Position numbers and translations under genes: made by a program
Notes under the pieces: generated by a model
Database searches by the model: none
What the model was told of the DNA's origin: nothing
The model's input: only the letters and a program-made list of their open reading frames with translations
Assembly (NCBI RefSeq): GCF_002929805.1
Contig: NZ_PJJM01000092.1
Coordinates: 39,617-103,616, forward strand
Direction of reading: 5' to 3'
Length of the DNA stretch: 64,000 nucleotides
DNA from: Cryobacterium sp. Y50
GTDB taxonomy: Bacteria > Actinomycetota > Actinomycetes > Actinomycetales > Microbacteriaceae
Part shown: positions 16,799 through 25,543 of the stretch, one piece after another
How the letters are laid out: each line of letters begins with the position of its first letter
Numbering within the stretch: position 1 is the first letter of the stretch

Positions 16799-17893
16799 AT
16801 GTCAGACAAAACCCCCGGCCGTAGAGGCCCCATCCTCGAAGTGCCGCTTCCGACCGAGGCTATCTCGCTCAAGCGCAAGCCGTCCGGTGAGCCAGATTCG
16901 CTTTTCGGCCGGATGAACTACAACCTGCAGTTCATTCGCGGTCGTGGCGCACTCGAAATCAGCATCGTTTTGATCGTGCTCCTTGCGGGATATGTCACCG
17001 CAAGCCTGATCTCCCCGACCGGCTTCGCCTTTCTCAACCCGAACAACTTATCGGGTGTGATCTCGCAGAGTGTGCCAGTGCTGGCTATCCTCGGGCTCGC
17101 CGCTGGCATCCTGATGATTGCCGGAGAATTCGACCTCTCGCTGGGCGCGAACATCACGCTCAGCGCCATCGTGTTCATTAAGACCTCGGAAGCCGCCGGA
17201 CTGTGGCTCGGCATTGCTGCTGGCATTGCCACGGGTGTCGCCGTAGCGCTCGTCAACGGCATTATCGTTGTCTACACGAAGATCCCTTCCTTCATCGCCA
17301 CGCTGGGCATGAGCTTCTTCTGGATGGGTGCCGGCATCTTCATCAACGGCACCTCACCCGCCGCGTTGACGACCTCGCGCGAAGGCACCATGGAGTACCT
17401 GTTCGCACACAACTTCGGTTCGTTCCGGTCCCAGCTGGTGTGGCTGCTGATCATCGGTGTTCTGGCCTGGTTCTTCATGCACCGCCACAAACTCGGCAAC
17501 CACATCTTCGCCGTTGGTGGCAACCCGGCCGCGGCCGAGGCCATCTCGATCAAGACCAAACGCGTCAAGCTCATGTCGTTCGCCATTTTTGGCGGGCTGG
17601 TCGGCTTCGCAGCCATCCTGATTGCCGTGCGCACCTCGTCGATTCAGCCCGGTGGTACCGCCACCGAAGACTTCACGCTCTTTGCGATCGCCGCCGCAGT
17701 CGTCGGTGGCACATCGCTGACGGGTGGGCGCGGCAGTGTTATCGGCATTATCGTTGGTGCTGCGCTGATCGAACTCATCCGTAACGGACTTCTGCTCGCC
17801 AAGGCACCTGGCTTTTACATCACCCTGTTCGTCGGCGTCACCATCGTTATCGCGGCGATCTTCAACAAGCTCATGGAAGGGAAAGCGCGATGA
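16799..17893 (+). CDS. Sugar/polyol ABC transporter permease 1
   Basis: A 364-residue inner-membrane protein of the RbsC/BPD_transp_2 family with an unusually long polar N-terminus of about 50 residues, followed by about ten hydrophobic segments. Family hallmarks are MIAGEFDLSLGA, PSFIATLGM, FAVGGNPAAAEAISI and AAAVVGGTSLTGGRGS. The ATG at 16799 follows AAAGGAAAG. Its end overlaps the ATPase start by 4 bp. It should form the channel that works with the lipoprotein at 15584 and the ATPase at 17890. Confidence 0.92.
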   Translation: MSDKTPGRRGPILEVPLPTEAISLKRKPSGEPDSLFGRMNYNLQFIRGRGALEISIVLIVLLAGYVTASLISPTGFAFLNPNNLSGVISQSVPVLAILGLAAGILMIAGEFDLSLGANITLSAIVFIKTSEAAGLWLGIAAGIATGVAVALVNGIIVVYTKIPSFIATLGMSFFWMGAGIFINGTSPAALTTSREGTMEYLFAHNFGSFRSQLVWLLIIGVLAWFFMHRHKLGNHIFAVGGNPAAAEAISIKTKRVKLMSFAIFGGLVGFAAILIAVRTSSIQPGGTATEDFTLFAIAAAVVGGTSLTGGRGSVIGIIVGAALIELIRNGLLLAKAPGFYITLFVGVTIVIAAIFNKLMEGKAR

Positions 17894-18660
17894 GCGAGGC
17901 ACTGCTTCGAATCGAGGGCGTATCCAAGAAATACGGTCCCAATACGGTACTCAAGGACGTGTCGTTTGAAATTGGCAAGGGCGAAGTTGTCGGCCTGCTC
18001 GGTGATAACGGTGCTGGAAAGTCCACCCTGGTCAAGATCATGTCGGGCGTCGTGGATTCGACCGTCGGCGATTTCTTCTGGGACGGCCAGAAGATCGAAA
18101 AAATGAACCGAAACGTCACCGAGAAGTTGGGCGTGGAAACCATCTTTCAGGATTCCGCCCTCGTTCCCCAGATGACGATTACCCGCAATATCTTCATGGG
18201 CCGTGAAGTCACCAACCGGTTCGGCTTCATGAAGATGAAAGAAATGGATGCCGTTGCTGCCGAAGTTCTCGACAGCGTCGTCACCATCGAGGGAATCAAG
18301 AGCCCCAAGCAGCTGGTGAGTTCACTCTCGGGAGGTCAGGCGCAGGCCGTCGCCATTGCCCGTGCGGTGCACTTCAAGCGCAGTCTGCTCATTCTCGATG
18401 AGCCCACCTCGGCTCTGGCCGTTCGTGCCACCGAGGCGCTGCTGGGCTACCTGACCCAGCTGAAGGGCGAAGGGGTGAGCTCCGTGCTCGTCACCCACAA
18501 CCTGCACCACGCATTCCAGGTGTGTGACCGTCACATCGTGATGAACCACGGCAAGAAGATCTTGGACGCCCGTCGCGAAGACACGAGCGTCGAGGAACTG
18601 ACCGCCGCCGTTGTCGAGGGCGCAGTGGGTCTGGCGCGATTCCGTGAAGGATCGTTCTAG
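17890..18660 (+). CDS. Sugar/polyol ABC transporter ATPase 1 (single domain)
   Basis: A 256-residue ABC ATPase with Walker [10 protein letters not shown], signature LSGGQ, Walker [11 protein letters not shown] and the H-loop VTHNLHH. RbsA-type sugar ATPases are usually tandem duplications of about 500 residues; this one has one domain and must act as a homodimer. It overlaps the permease by 4 bp and is followed by a strong hairpin. Confidence 0.92.
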   Translation: MSEALLRIEGVSKKYGPNTVLKDVSFEIGKGEVVGLLGDNGAGKSTLVKIMSGVVDSTVGDFFWDGQKIEKMNRNVTEKLGVETIFQDSALVPQMTITRNIFMGREVTNRFGFMKMKEMDAVAAEVLDSVVTIEGIKSPKQLVSSLSGGQAQAVAIARAVHFKRSLLILDEPTSALAVRATEALLGYLTQLKGEGVSSVLVTHNLHHAFQVCDRHIVMNHGKKILDARREDTSVEELTAAVVEGAVGLARFREGSF

Positions 18661-18672
18661 GAAAAGAATTTG

Positions 18673-18712
18673 CTGACAGCGGCCCCTGCGGAAACGTCGG
18701 GGCCTTTGTCAG
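18673..18712 (+). terminator. Rho-independent-type terminator after transporter 1
   Basis: CTGACA pairs with TGTCAG on the outside and GGCCCC with GGGGCC inside, separated by a GC/TT bulge and a 12-base loop. It lies 12 bases after the ATPase stop and ends transporter operon 1. Confidence 0.75.
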
Positions 18713-18766
18713 TTGTGCGGCAACAGATTTCAGACCTACTTCGAACTATCACTCCTGGAGATGAAC

Positions 18767-19786
18767 ATGAAACTCGGCGTATACACAGCAATCCTGCACG
18801 ACCGCGAACTGCCGGAGGCGCTCGATGCCCTGGTTGAACTCGGCTTGAACGGTGCTGAGATCAACTCCGGCGGATTTCTCCCGTCGCGGCATCTACCAAT
18901 CGATGCTGTCATGTCCAGTGACAGCGCCCGAGACAACTATCTCGGCTTGTTCGCCGAACGAAACATCAAGCTCACCGCTCTGAACTGCAACGGAAACCCC
19001 CTCCATCCCGATCCTGAGGTCGGCCTGGTTCAGGGGCAGGATGTCTTCACCTCCATCTCGGTGGCGCACCGACTCGGAGTGAAACGCGTGATCACGATGT
19101 CGGGGCTGCCAGCGGCGCACGACGGGGGACTGCGCCCAGCCTGGGCGGTCAACCCGTGGAACAGCGTTGATATGGACACCCTCGACTATCAGTGGCACGA
19201 CGTGGTGATTCCCTATTGGCGCCGCGTCAACGAGTTCGCCGCAGCGCACGACGTGAAGGTAGCCATCGAAATGCACCCACAGAACGTCGTGTTCAACCCC
19301 TCGACACTCATGCGCTTGGTCGATGCCATCGATGCGACCCACGTGGGGGCCGAAATGGACCCCTCACACTTGTTCTGGCAACAGATCGATCCGATCAAGG
19401 CCATGGAATACCTCGGTGAGCTGGTCTACTGTGCTGCCGCCAAAGACATTCGAATCAATGAGGCGGTCAGTATTCACGGTGTGCTCGACGACCGGTTTCG
19501 TCGGGTACCCGCAGCGGAGCATCCGCTGTCTCTCGGCGGCAAATACACGCTGTGTGAATGGCCAAAAGACTCAGCGTGGGATTTCGTGGCCGTTGGCCTC
19601 GGACACGACCAGGATTTTTGGAATCGTTTCGTCGCGACGCTCGCCCGGGTTGCACCCGAGACCGACCTCGCCATCGAGCACGAGGACGCGTCCCTGGGCC
19701 GGCTCGAAGGGCTTCGCGTCGCGGTCGGTACGTTGAGCGTCGCCCTCGCCGGGGTGCCGGTTGCAGAGGAGCGCGGGACACGGTAG
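18767..19786 (+). CDS. Sugar phosphate isomerase/epimerase-type TIM barrel
   Basis: A 339-residue xylose-isomerase-like barrel. It begins MKLGVYTAILHDRELPEALD, has VAIEMHPQN and VGAEMDPSHLFWQ as probable metal-ligand strands, and ends in LAIEHEDASLG. The ATG at 18767 is chosen because GGAG lies 6 bases upstream; the ORF can be extended to 18713. It stands between the two ABC transporters, after a terminator and 141 bp before the second binding protein. It is the third such barrel in the locus and may epimerise an inositol isomer or inosose. The reaction is unknown. Confidence 0.85.
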   Translation: MKLGVYTAILHDRELPEALDALVELGLNGAEINSGGFLPSRHLPIDAVMSSDSARDNYLGLFAERNIKLTALNCNGNPLHPDPEVGLVQGQDVFTSISVAHRLGVKRVITMSGLPAAHDGGLRPAWAVNPWNSVDMDTLDYQWHDVVIPYWRRVNEFAAAHDVKVAIEMHPQNVVFNPSTLMRLVDAIDATHVGAEMDPSHLFWQQIDPIKAMEYLGELVYCAAAKDIRINEAVSIHGVLDDRFRRVPAAEHPLSLGGKYTLCEWPKDSAWDFVAVGLGHDQDFWNRFVATLARVAPETDLAIEHEDASLGRLEGLRVAVGTLSVALAGVPVAEERGTR

Positions 19787-19927
19787 TGGTCGCCAAAATA
19801 CGAGTCGCGTGCCGAGGAACAGGCGTCGGCTCTGTCGAGAAAGTATCGGACCGGAGGTTGTGATTTGGATTGAGTGCGTCGATTTCATGATCGACAGGCG
19901 AGAATAAATGCAACGAAGGTTGCAGAT

Positions 19928-20887
19928 ATGAAGAAGAACAGAAATTGGCTCGCCGCATTCATCGTCGTTCCCCTGGCTCTGGCTGGATGCACGGCCACCT
20001 CAGGAGACACGATGACCGCCGCATCCGCTGAGATTGTCATCGCCCTGGTCACCCACGGCTCCCCGGGGGATACCTTTTGGGACGTGGTCAAAAGCGGCGC
20101 CGAGCAGGCCGGCACCGACCTCGGGGTGACTGTCACGTACCAGGGCGATGGCGACCCGGTGAAGCAGAGCCAGCTGATCGACGCAGCCATCGCCACGAAT
20201 CCGGACGGCCTTATCGTTTCGATGGCCAACCCTGACGGTGTCCAGAATGCGGTTGAAAAGGCGGTCGCCGCCGGAATTCCGGTAATCACCATCAACTCCG
20301 GCCTCGACCAGTCCAAGGAATTCGGTGCTCAGACTCACATCGGTCAGAGTGAGTTCATCGCCGGCCAGGGCGCAGGCGAGCAGCTCGCCGTAGCCGGCGT
20401 CAGCAACGTCATCTGCATCATCCATGAAGCCGGCAACACCGGACTGGAAGAACGCTGCGACGGAGCAGCTGACACCCTCGGCGGCACGGTCAGCAACGTT
20501 CAGGTCGACGTCGCGAACATCGCGGACGCCCAGAACACGATTAAGAGCAGCCTTCTGGCCGACTCGTCCATTGATGGCGTGCTCACCCTGAACCCGGGCA
20601 TCGCCGTCGCGGCCAGCCAGGCCATCGAAGAAGCTGCCAGCACGGCCCAATTGGCGACCTTCGATGTATCCTCCGACGTTACCCAGCTCATCCTCGACGG
20701 CAAGATCTTATTTGCCGTTGATCAGCAGCCATACTCCCAGGGCTATCTCCCCGTGGCCTTCCTCACCCTGCAGGCGCGCAACGGCGACGTTGTCGGCGGC
20801 GGTCTGCCGGTCTATTCCGGCCCGGGCTTCGTCACGAAGGACAACGCAGATCAGGTCGCGAAGTTCGCGAAGAATGGAACGCGATGA
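19928..20887 (+). CDS. Sugar/polyol ABC transporter substrate-binding lipoprotein 2
   Basis: A 319-residue precursor starting MKKNRNWLAAFIVVPLALAGC, with the lipidated cysteine at about residue 21. The mature domain is a type I periplasmic-binding fold with VTHGSPGDTFWDVVKSGA, ATNPDGLIVSMANPDG and GIPVITINSG, closer to classic ribose-binding proteins than lipoprotein 1 is. GAAGG 8 bases before the ATG at 19928 sets the start. The gap 19787-19927 shows no clear operator. Its end overlaps the permease start (ATGA). Confidence 0.88.
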   Translation: MKKNRNWLAAFIVVPLALAGCTATSGDTMTAASAEIVIALVTHGSPGDTFWDVVKSGAEQAGTDLGVTVTYQGDGDPVKQSQLIDAAIATNPDGLIVSMANPDGVQNAVEKAVAAGIPVITINSGLDQSKEFGAQTHIGQSEFIAGQGAGEQLAVAGVSNVICIIHEAGNTGLEERCDGAADTLGGTVSNVQVDVANIADAQNTIKSSLLADSSIDGVLTLNPGIAVAASQAIEEAASTAQLATFDVSSDVTQLILDGKILFAVDQQPYSQGYLPVAFLTLQARNGDVVGGGLPVYSGPGFVTKDNADQVAKFAKNGTR

Positions 20888-21924
20888 CACTCACCGCACC
20901 CGCGGTGACCCATGAACGGATCAAGCCCGCCGGTCTGATCCAAACGCTGCTGCGCCGACCCGAGGTCGGCGCAGCGGTTGCCGCCCTTGCCATTTTCATG
21001 TTCTTTTCGGTCTCGACGCAGGCGTTTCTGACGCCGGCGGGCGTAGCCACCTGGCTCTACTCCGCATCCCTGTTCGGCATCATGGCCGTCGCGGTGGCCC
21101 TGCTCATGATCGGCGGAGAGTTCGACCTCTCCGCCGGTGCCATGGTCGGTACGACGGGACTGATCGTTGGAATCGTCACGACCGAGTGGGGCGTCAATAT
21201 CTGGCTCGCCCTCGTAATTGCCTTGGCGATTGCCCTGGCCATCGGTGCGGCAAACGCTTTCGTGGTGATGAAGACGGGTCTGCCGAGCTTCATCGTGACG
21301 CTCGCCACGTTCTTCATTCTGCAGGGGGTGAACCTCGCCGTCACGAAGATCATCACCGGCACCGTGTCGATTCAGGGTATGGGCGCAGTGCCCGGCTTCG
21401 ACGCCGTCACAGTGTTCTTTGGCTCCTCGTTTAGCCTGTTCGGCATGGACGTGAAGATCTCCATCGTCTGGTGGCTCGCTATTACCGCTCTCGCCACCTG
21501 GATTCTGCTGCGTACCCGGTCGGGAAACTGGATCTTCGCGGTCGGTGGACAGATCACCAGCTCCCGCCAGGTCGGCGTGCCGGTGATGAAGGTCAAAATG
21601 GGCCTGTTCATGACCACGGCCGGTGCCGGCTGGCTGGTCGGAATGCTGCAGCTCTTCGATGTATCGACCGTTCAGGCCACCACCGGCATCGGCCAGGAGT
21701 TCATCTATATCATCTGCGCGGTGGTCGGCGGATGCCTGCTGACCGGCGGCTACGGTTCGGCCATCGGTGCGGCGCTCGGCGCCCTCATCTACGGCATGAC
21801 CCTGCAGGGCATCGTGTTCGCCCAGTGGGATAACAACTGGCTCAAGGCCTTCCTCGGTGGGATGCTGCTGCTCGCCGTGCTGGTCAACCTTTATGTTCGC
21901 CGCCAGGCAGGAGTTCGCTCATGA
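20884..21924 (+). CDS. Sugar/polyol ABC transporter permease 2
   Basis: A 346-residue multi-spanning permease of the RbsC/BPD_transp_2 family with [40 protein letters not shown] and [14 protein letters not shown]. It overlaps both the upstream binding-protein gene and the downstream ATPase gene by 4 bp, so the three proteins are made together. It resembles permease 1 in design but lacks that protein's long polar N-terminus. Confidence 0.92.
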   Translation: MTLTAPAVTHERIKPAGLIQTLLRRPEVGAAVAALAIFMFFSVSTQAFLTPAGVATWLYSASLFGIMAVAVALLMIGGEFDLSAGAMVGTTGLIVGIVTTEWGVNIWLALVIALAIALAIGAANAFVVMKTGLPSFIVTLATFFILQGVNLAVTKIITGTVSIQGMGAVPGFDAVTVFFGSSFSLFGMDVKISIVWWLAITALATWILLRTRSGNWIFAVGGQITSSRQVGVPVMKVKMGLFMTTAGAGWLVGMLQLFDVSTVQATTGIGQEFIYIICAVVGGCLLTGGYGSAIGAALGALIYGMTLQGIVFAQWDNNWLKAFLGGMLLLAVLVNLYVRRQAGVRS

Positions 21925-22718
21925 CGCACGCAGAGGTATCCGCTGCCCTGCCCATTCTTGAAGTTCGAGACATCGGAAAAACCTACGGCTCCATTTTGGC
22001 GCTGCAGGGTGTGTCGGCCTCGGTCGGGGTCGGTGAAGTCCTCTGCGTGCTGGGGGATAACGGTGCCGGCAAGTCGACGCTCATCAAAATTCTGTCCGGA
22101 GCACACGCGCACACCCAGGGGAAGCTTCTCGCCTACGGGGTCGAGCGCACCTTCGGCAGCCCGCGTGAGGCCCTGGATTTGGGGATCGCGACGGTCTACC
22201 AGGATCTCGCCGTGGTTCCGCTGATGCCGGTCTGGCGCAACTTCTTTCTGGGGTCGGAGGTGACTCGTGGGATTGGTCCTTTCAGCCATTTGGACGTCAA
22301 GGGCATGCGCCGGATCACCAGGGAAGAGCTTGCCAAGATGGGCATCGACCTGCGGGATGTCGACCAGCCGATTGGAACTTTGTCGGGTGGTGAACGCCAG
22401 TCGGTGGCCATCGCGCGAGCCGTGTACTTCGGCGCCAAGGTCGTCATTCTCGACGAGCCGACCTCAGCCCTGGGCGTCAAGCAGGCCGGTATGGTGCTCA
22501 AGTACATCGCGCAGGCTCGGGATCGCGGTCTGGGCGTGGTGTTCATCACGCATAACCCGCACCACGCGTATCCCGTCGGCGACCGATTTCTGCTGCTCAA
22601 GCGCGGAACCAGCCTTGGCGATTTCAAGAAGAGCGAGATCACTATCGAGGAGATGACCAAGCTCATGGCTGGCGGAGCAGAACTCGACGCGCTAGCGCAC
22701 GAGCTCGCTCGCCCCTAG
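21921..22718 (+). CDS. Sugar/polyol ABC transporter ATPase 2 (single domain)
   Basis: A 265-residue ABC ATPase with Walker [10 protein letters not shown], signature LSGGER, Walker [11 protein letters not shown] and H-loop ITHNPHHAY. Like ATPase 1 it is a single domain instead of an RbsA-type tandem pair. It ends 6 bp from the convergent GntR gene. Confidence 0.92.
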   Translation: MTHAEVSAALPILEVRDIGKTYGSILALQGVSASVGVGEVLCVLGDNGAGKSTLIKILSGAHAHTQGKLLAYGVERTFGSPREALDLGIATVYQDLAVVPLMPVWRNFFLGSEVTRGIGPFSHLDVKGMRRITREELAKMGIDLRDVDQPIGTLSGGERQSVAIARAVYFGAKVVILDEPTSALGVKQAGMVLKYIAQARDRGLGVVFITHNPHHAYPVGDRFLLLKRGTSLGDFKKSEITIEEMTKLMAGGAELDALAHELARP

Positions 22719-22723
22719 CCGTG

Positions 22724-23458
22724 CTATTTCTCGACCAGCGTCACTTCGAAGGAGTACAGGTCGGGGCGGTAGCAATGCTGGCCGAACTCGACCGCGCGAC
22801 CCGAGTTGTCAAACGCCGTACGGTCCATCGTGAGGAGCGCAGCGTTCTTCTCAATCTCCAGCAGCATGGACTCTTCGTTGGTGGACTTGCGGGCTCCGAT
22901 GTGCTGGCGGGCGACGCGCATCGTCACTCCGCGCGAGCGCAGCACCTGATAGAGGCCGTGCGCGACGAGATCATTGGGCTCGATGCCTATGAACTCCTCG
23001 GGAAGCCAGTTCTCCATCACGGCGACGGGTACGGCATCGGCCAGGCGAACGCGCCGAATGTACAGGGTAGGACTGCCCTCGGCCACGCCGAGACGCTCGG
23101 CCGTTTTCGCATCTGCTGTCCGGGTTTCGAGCGCGAGAAGATGCGTCGAGGGCACCTTATGCGTGTTGGTGAGGTCGTCGTAGAGGCTGGTCAGTTCGAC
23201 CTTGCGCGTCACCTGGCCGTGCACGACCTGGGTGCCGATGCCGCGGCGGCGTACCAGTAGACCCTTGTCGACGATTTCCTGGATGGCGCGGCGCACGGTT
23301 GGACGGCTGAGGCCCAGCCGTTGGCCGAGGGCGACCTCGTTCTCCAGGCGTGATCCGGCCGGCAGCTCGCCGCTGAGAATGGCCTTCTCGATGCGCTGGG
23401 AGACTTGAAAATACAGCGGAATCGGGCCCGACCGGTTCAGATCCATGAACATTCCCAT
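22724..23458 (-). CDS. GntR-family (HutC-type) regulator, candidate IolR-like repressor
   Basis: About 244 residues. The N-terminal winged helix reads IPLYFQVSQRIEKAILSG, then GLSRPTVRRAIQEIVDKGLL, and the C-terminal UTRA domain contains VPVAVMENWLP and YRPDLYSFEV. The start is uncertain: ATGs lie at 23458, 23452 and 23446, and GAAGGAAG is 14 bases before the first. A TTG at 23524 lies inside an operator-like palindrome and is rejected. It sits at the end of the inositol/transport locus, and its promoter carries an IolR-type box, so autoregulated control of the locus is likely. Confidence 0.85.
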   Translation of the reverse strand: MGMFMDLNRSGPIPLYFQVSQRIEKAILSGELPAGSRLENEVALGQRLGLSRPTVRRAIQEIVDKGLLVRRRGIGTQVVHGQVTRKVELTSLYDDLTNTHKVPSTHLLALETRTADAKTAERLGVAEGSPTLYIRRVRLADAVPVAVMENWLPEEFIGIEPNDLVAHGLYQVLRSRGVTMRVARQHIGARKSTNEESMLLEIEKNAALLTMDRTAFDNSGRAVEFGQHCYRPDLYSFEVTLVEK

Positions 23459-23523
23459 CGGGAGGGTATTTTCTTCCTTCGCGCTCAACTGATACCTCAC
23501 TGACAAGCCAATCGGTTTGGCCA

Positions 23524-23537
23524 ATTGTCATGACAAT
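23524..23537. promoter_or_regulatory. Palindromic IolR-like operator before the GntR gene
   Basis: ATTGTCATGACAAT is a perfect 14-bp palindrome. Its core TGTCATGACA (23526-23535) fits KGWCHTRACA at all ten positions. It lies about 66 bases before the likely GntR start, as expected for an autoregulatory site. Confidence 0.55.
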
Positions 23538-23605
23538 ATCAGGTCATGCTGTCGATCGTCAGGTATCAGACAACCACTTAACGATCGAAGGAAGGGCGCA
23601 CGACG

Positions 23606-25384
23606 CTAGAACGGCCGCGGGTTGGGATCGTCGGTATTCCAGACGTAGTTCCATGGATCGCTTAGTGGTTCGGCGGGCGTGGTTGGTGCGGGTGAGCTGG
23701 TTTGTTCAAGGTGGGGGCTGATGCGGGCGGCGGGGTCGGTGGCGTAGTGCTTGCCAGCGGGGCTGGTCCAGTGGAGGGTGCCGTCGGGGTCAGCGATGGG
23801 CTTCCAGTCGGAGAAGTGCTTCAGGTTGTGGTGGGCGGGAGAGAGGAAGTGCAGGTTGGTGGCGGTGGTGGGGCCGCCGAATTGTTTATCCACGGTGTGG
23901 TCGAGGTCGCTGTGGCCGGCAGAGCGGTTGCAGCCGGGGAACCGGCAGGTTCCATCGCGTAATCGTAGGTATTTTTTCAGCGCGATGGGCACCCGGAACG
24001 GTTCTGTGCTGACGTCGAGGACGATGCCGGTGTGCGGGTGGGTGAGGATGCGCAGGAAACTCGTGGCGGTCCCGGCGAGGCGGCGGGCGGTCTCCGGGTC
24101 GATGGGGCCGTAGCCTTCGAGTTCGGCGGGTTCGTCGCTCGTGCCCATGAGGGTGAGGACGGGGACGGTGACGTTGACATTGGCGGTGAGTCCGGCGCCG
24201 AGGCCGGTGCTGGTGACGCCGCACTCCAGTAGGTCGATGGCGACATCTGTTCGCAGCTGGCTGAGGGTGCGAGGTTCGCCCGTGCCCTGCAAGCTGATGG
24301 CAGCATCGGTAACCCGGGTATAGATACCTTCAAGGTCTTCTCCAGCCGCACGCAACCAGAGCGTGGCCATGCCGTCCTTATCCGGGTAGAACGCGACGTT
24401 GCGGTCGGCCAGACACTTGGCACGGCGAACGGTGATGCTGTCGGGGTGGAACCGTTCGCGCAGTTTGCGGGCCCTGCCGTCGAACTGGGACGCGGTGAGT
24501 TTATGGGCGTGCGGCAGCAGCAGTGCCTCCATTTCGGCCCGGGCAGCCCGGGGCACGGAGTCGAGCTGTTCGAGGACCCGCCGCACGTGGCGCAGGGAGA
24601 TTTTCCCGCTGCGAAGCGCATCCAGGGTCTGCGGGCGAGACTCCACCAGCACGCGGCTCTCGTGGAGGAGGCCGGAGGCGGTACCGGCGGGGATACGCAG
24701 CGCGCACGCCATTTCTGCGACGAGTCCTTGCTGGGCGGCAAAGGTGGCGTCCCAGTCGTGCTCGTGTTGCGGCCCGGCCTGGGGCCGGCCGGTCTCGGCG
24801 GTGTTGGTGGTGTAATCCCACGCCTCAGTGAGAACCTCCGCCTTACTGGCTTGCGCCCACGAGATGACTTTCTCGAGGTAGAGGACACGGTCCACGAACT
24901 GCGCCTGCCGACGCTGAAACGGACTCAACTGCTCCGCCGGGCTACCGTCGGCGGTGTCACTGTCACCAGGGTCACCAGGGTCACCAGGGTCAATCGGGTC
25001 GGCCTCGGGCTCGCCGGTGGTGCCCTCGGTGCGGAGGTACTCGGCGTAAAGGAACTCCTCGCGCACGTCCTCGTCGAACACATGCGTCGGCAACACCGCC
25101 CGAAACACCTCGTTCAGGTCAAGACCGGCTGGAATCGTCGGGCAGTCGGCGAACTCGGAAACACCGGCATCGGGAGCGACGACCTCCGTAATGAAGCATT
25201 CAGGCGCAATGAGCTCGCCGTATTGTCCGGCTCCAGCCGCCACTTCGGCCCGCCAGTCGGCGTCGTACTGGGCCTGAAACGCCGCGAAATCGAGGCTGTC
25301 CCTGGCTGTTACCGGCCACGCGCCGTAAGCTGCGAAGAAAGGATCGACGAGGCCCTGCTGGGGAATATCGCCATGCTGGCTCAT
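23606..25384 (-). CDS. DUF222 / HNH endonuclease-domain protein (13E12-repeat type)
   Basis: A 592-residue protein common in multiple copies in actinobacteria. An acidic, variable N-terminal part of about 150 residues is followed by the helical DUF222 domain (QAQFVDRVLYLEKVISWA onwards). The C-terminal HNH domain spans about residues 480-540, with CRFPGCNRSAGHSDLDH, then GGPTTATNLHFLSPAHHNLKH. The two cysteines and the histidines of the zinc/HNH core are intact. The function is unknown; nuclease activity and association with mobile DNA are suggested for the family. The gap 25385-25543 holds no other gene. Confidence 0.88.
   Translation of the reverse strand: MSQHGDIPQQGLVDPFFAAYGAWPVTARDSLDFAAFQAQYDADWRAEVAAGAGQYGELIAPECFITEVVAPDAGVSEFADCPTIPAGLDLNEVFRAVLPTHVFDEDVREEFLYAEYLRTEGTTGEPEADPIDPGDPGDPGDSDTADGSPAEQLSPFQRRQAQFVDRVLYLEKVISWAQASKAEVLTEAWDYTTNTAETGRPQAGPQHEHDWDATFAAQQGLVAEMACALRIPAGTASGLLHESRVLVESRPQTLDALRSGKISLRHVRRVLEQLDSVPRAARAEMEALLLPHAHKLTASQFDGRARKLRERFHPDSITVRRAKCLADRNVAFYPDKDGMATLWLRAAGEDLEGIYTRVTDAAISLQGTGEPRTLSQLRTDVAIDLLECGVTSTGLGAGLTANVNVTVPVLTLMGTSDEPAELEGYGPIDPETARRLAGTATSFLRILTHPHTGIVLDVSTEPFRVPIALKKYLRLRDGTCRFPGCNRSAGHSDLDHTVDKQFGGPTTATNLHFLSPAHHNLKHFSDWKPIADPDGTLHWTSPAGKHYATDPAARISPHLEQTSSPAPTTPAEPLSDPWNYVWNTDDPNPRPF
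24963..24993. repeat. In-frame 9-bp tandem repeat in the DUF222/HNH gene
   Basis: About three units of GTCACCAGG in tandem encode a (DPG)n stretch in the protein's acidic linker. Unit length is a multiple of three, so copy changes would keep the frame. Confidence 0.8.
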
Positions 25385-25543
25385 GCCTCCATAGTATCAA
25401 AACCACCACTCAAAGTCGAGAGATTCTCAGATACATTTAGATTTTCGTACGAAGTCACGTTCGGCTCAGAAAAGCGTTTTCGAGACCGCTTTGCGCTGAG
25501 CAATGGCTGTTTCGCGTGGCCCGTCAGGACACTAGTGGGCGGC

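Noticed and set aside
24963..24993. Possible CRISPR-like direct repeats
   Set aside because: The 9-bp units are directly adjacent with no spacers and encode an in-frame DPG tract.
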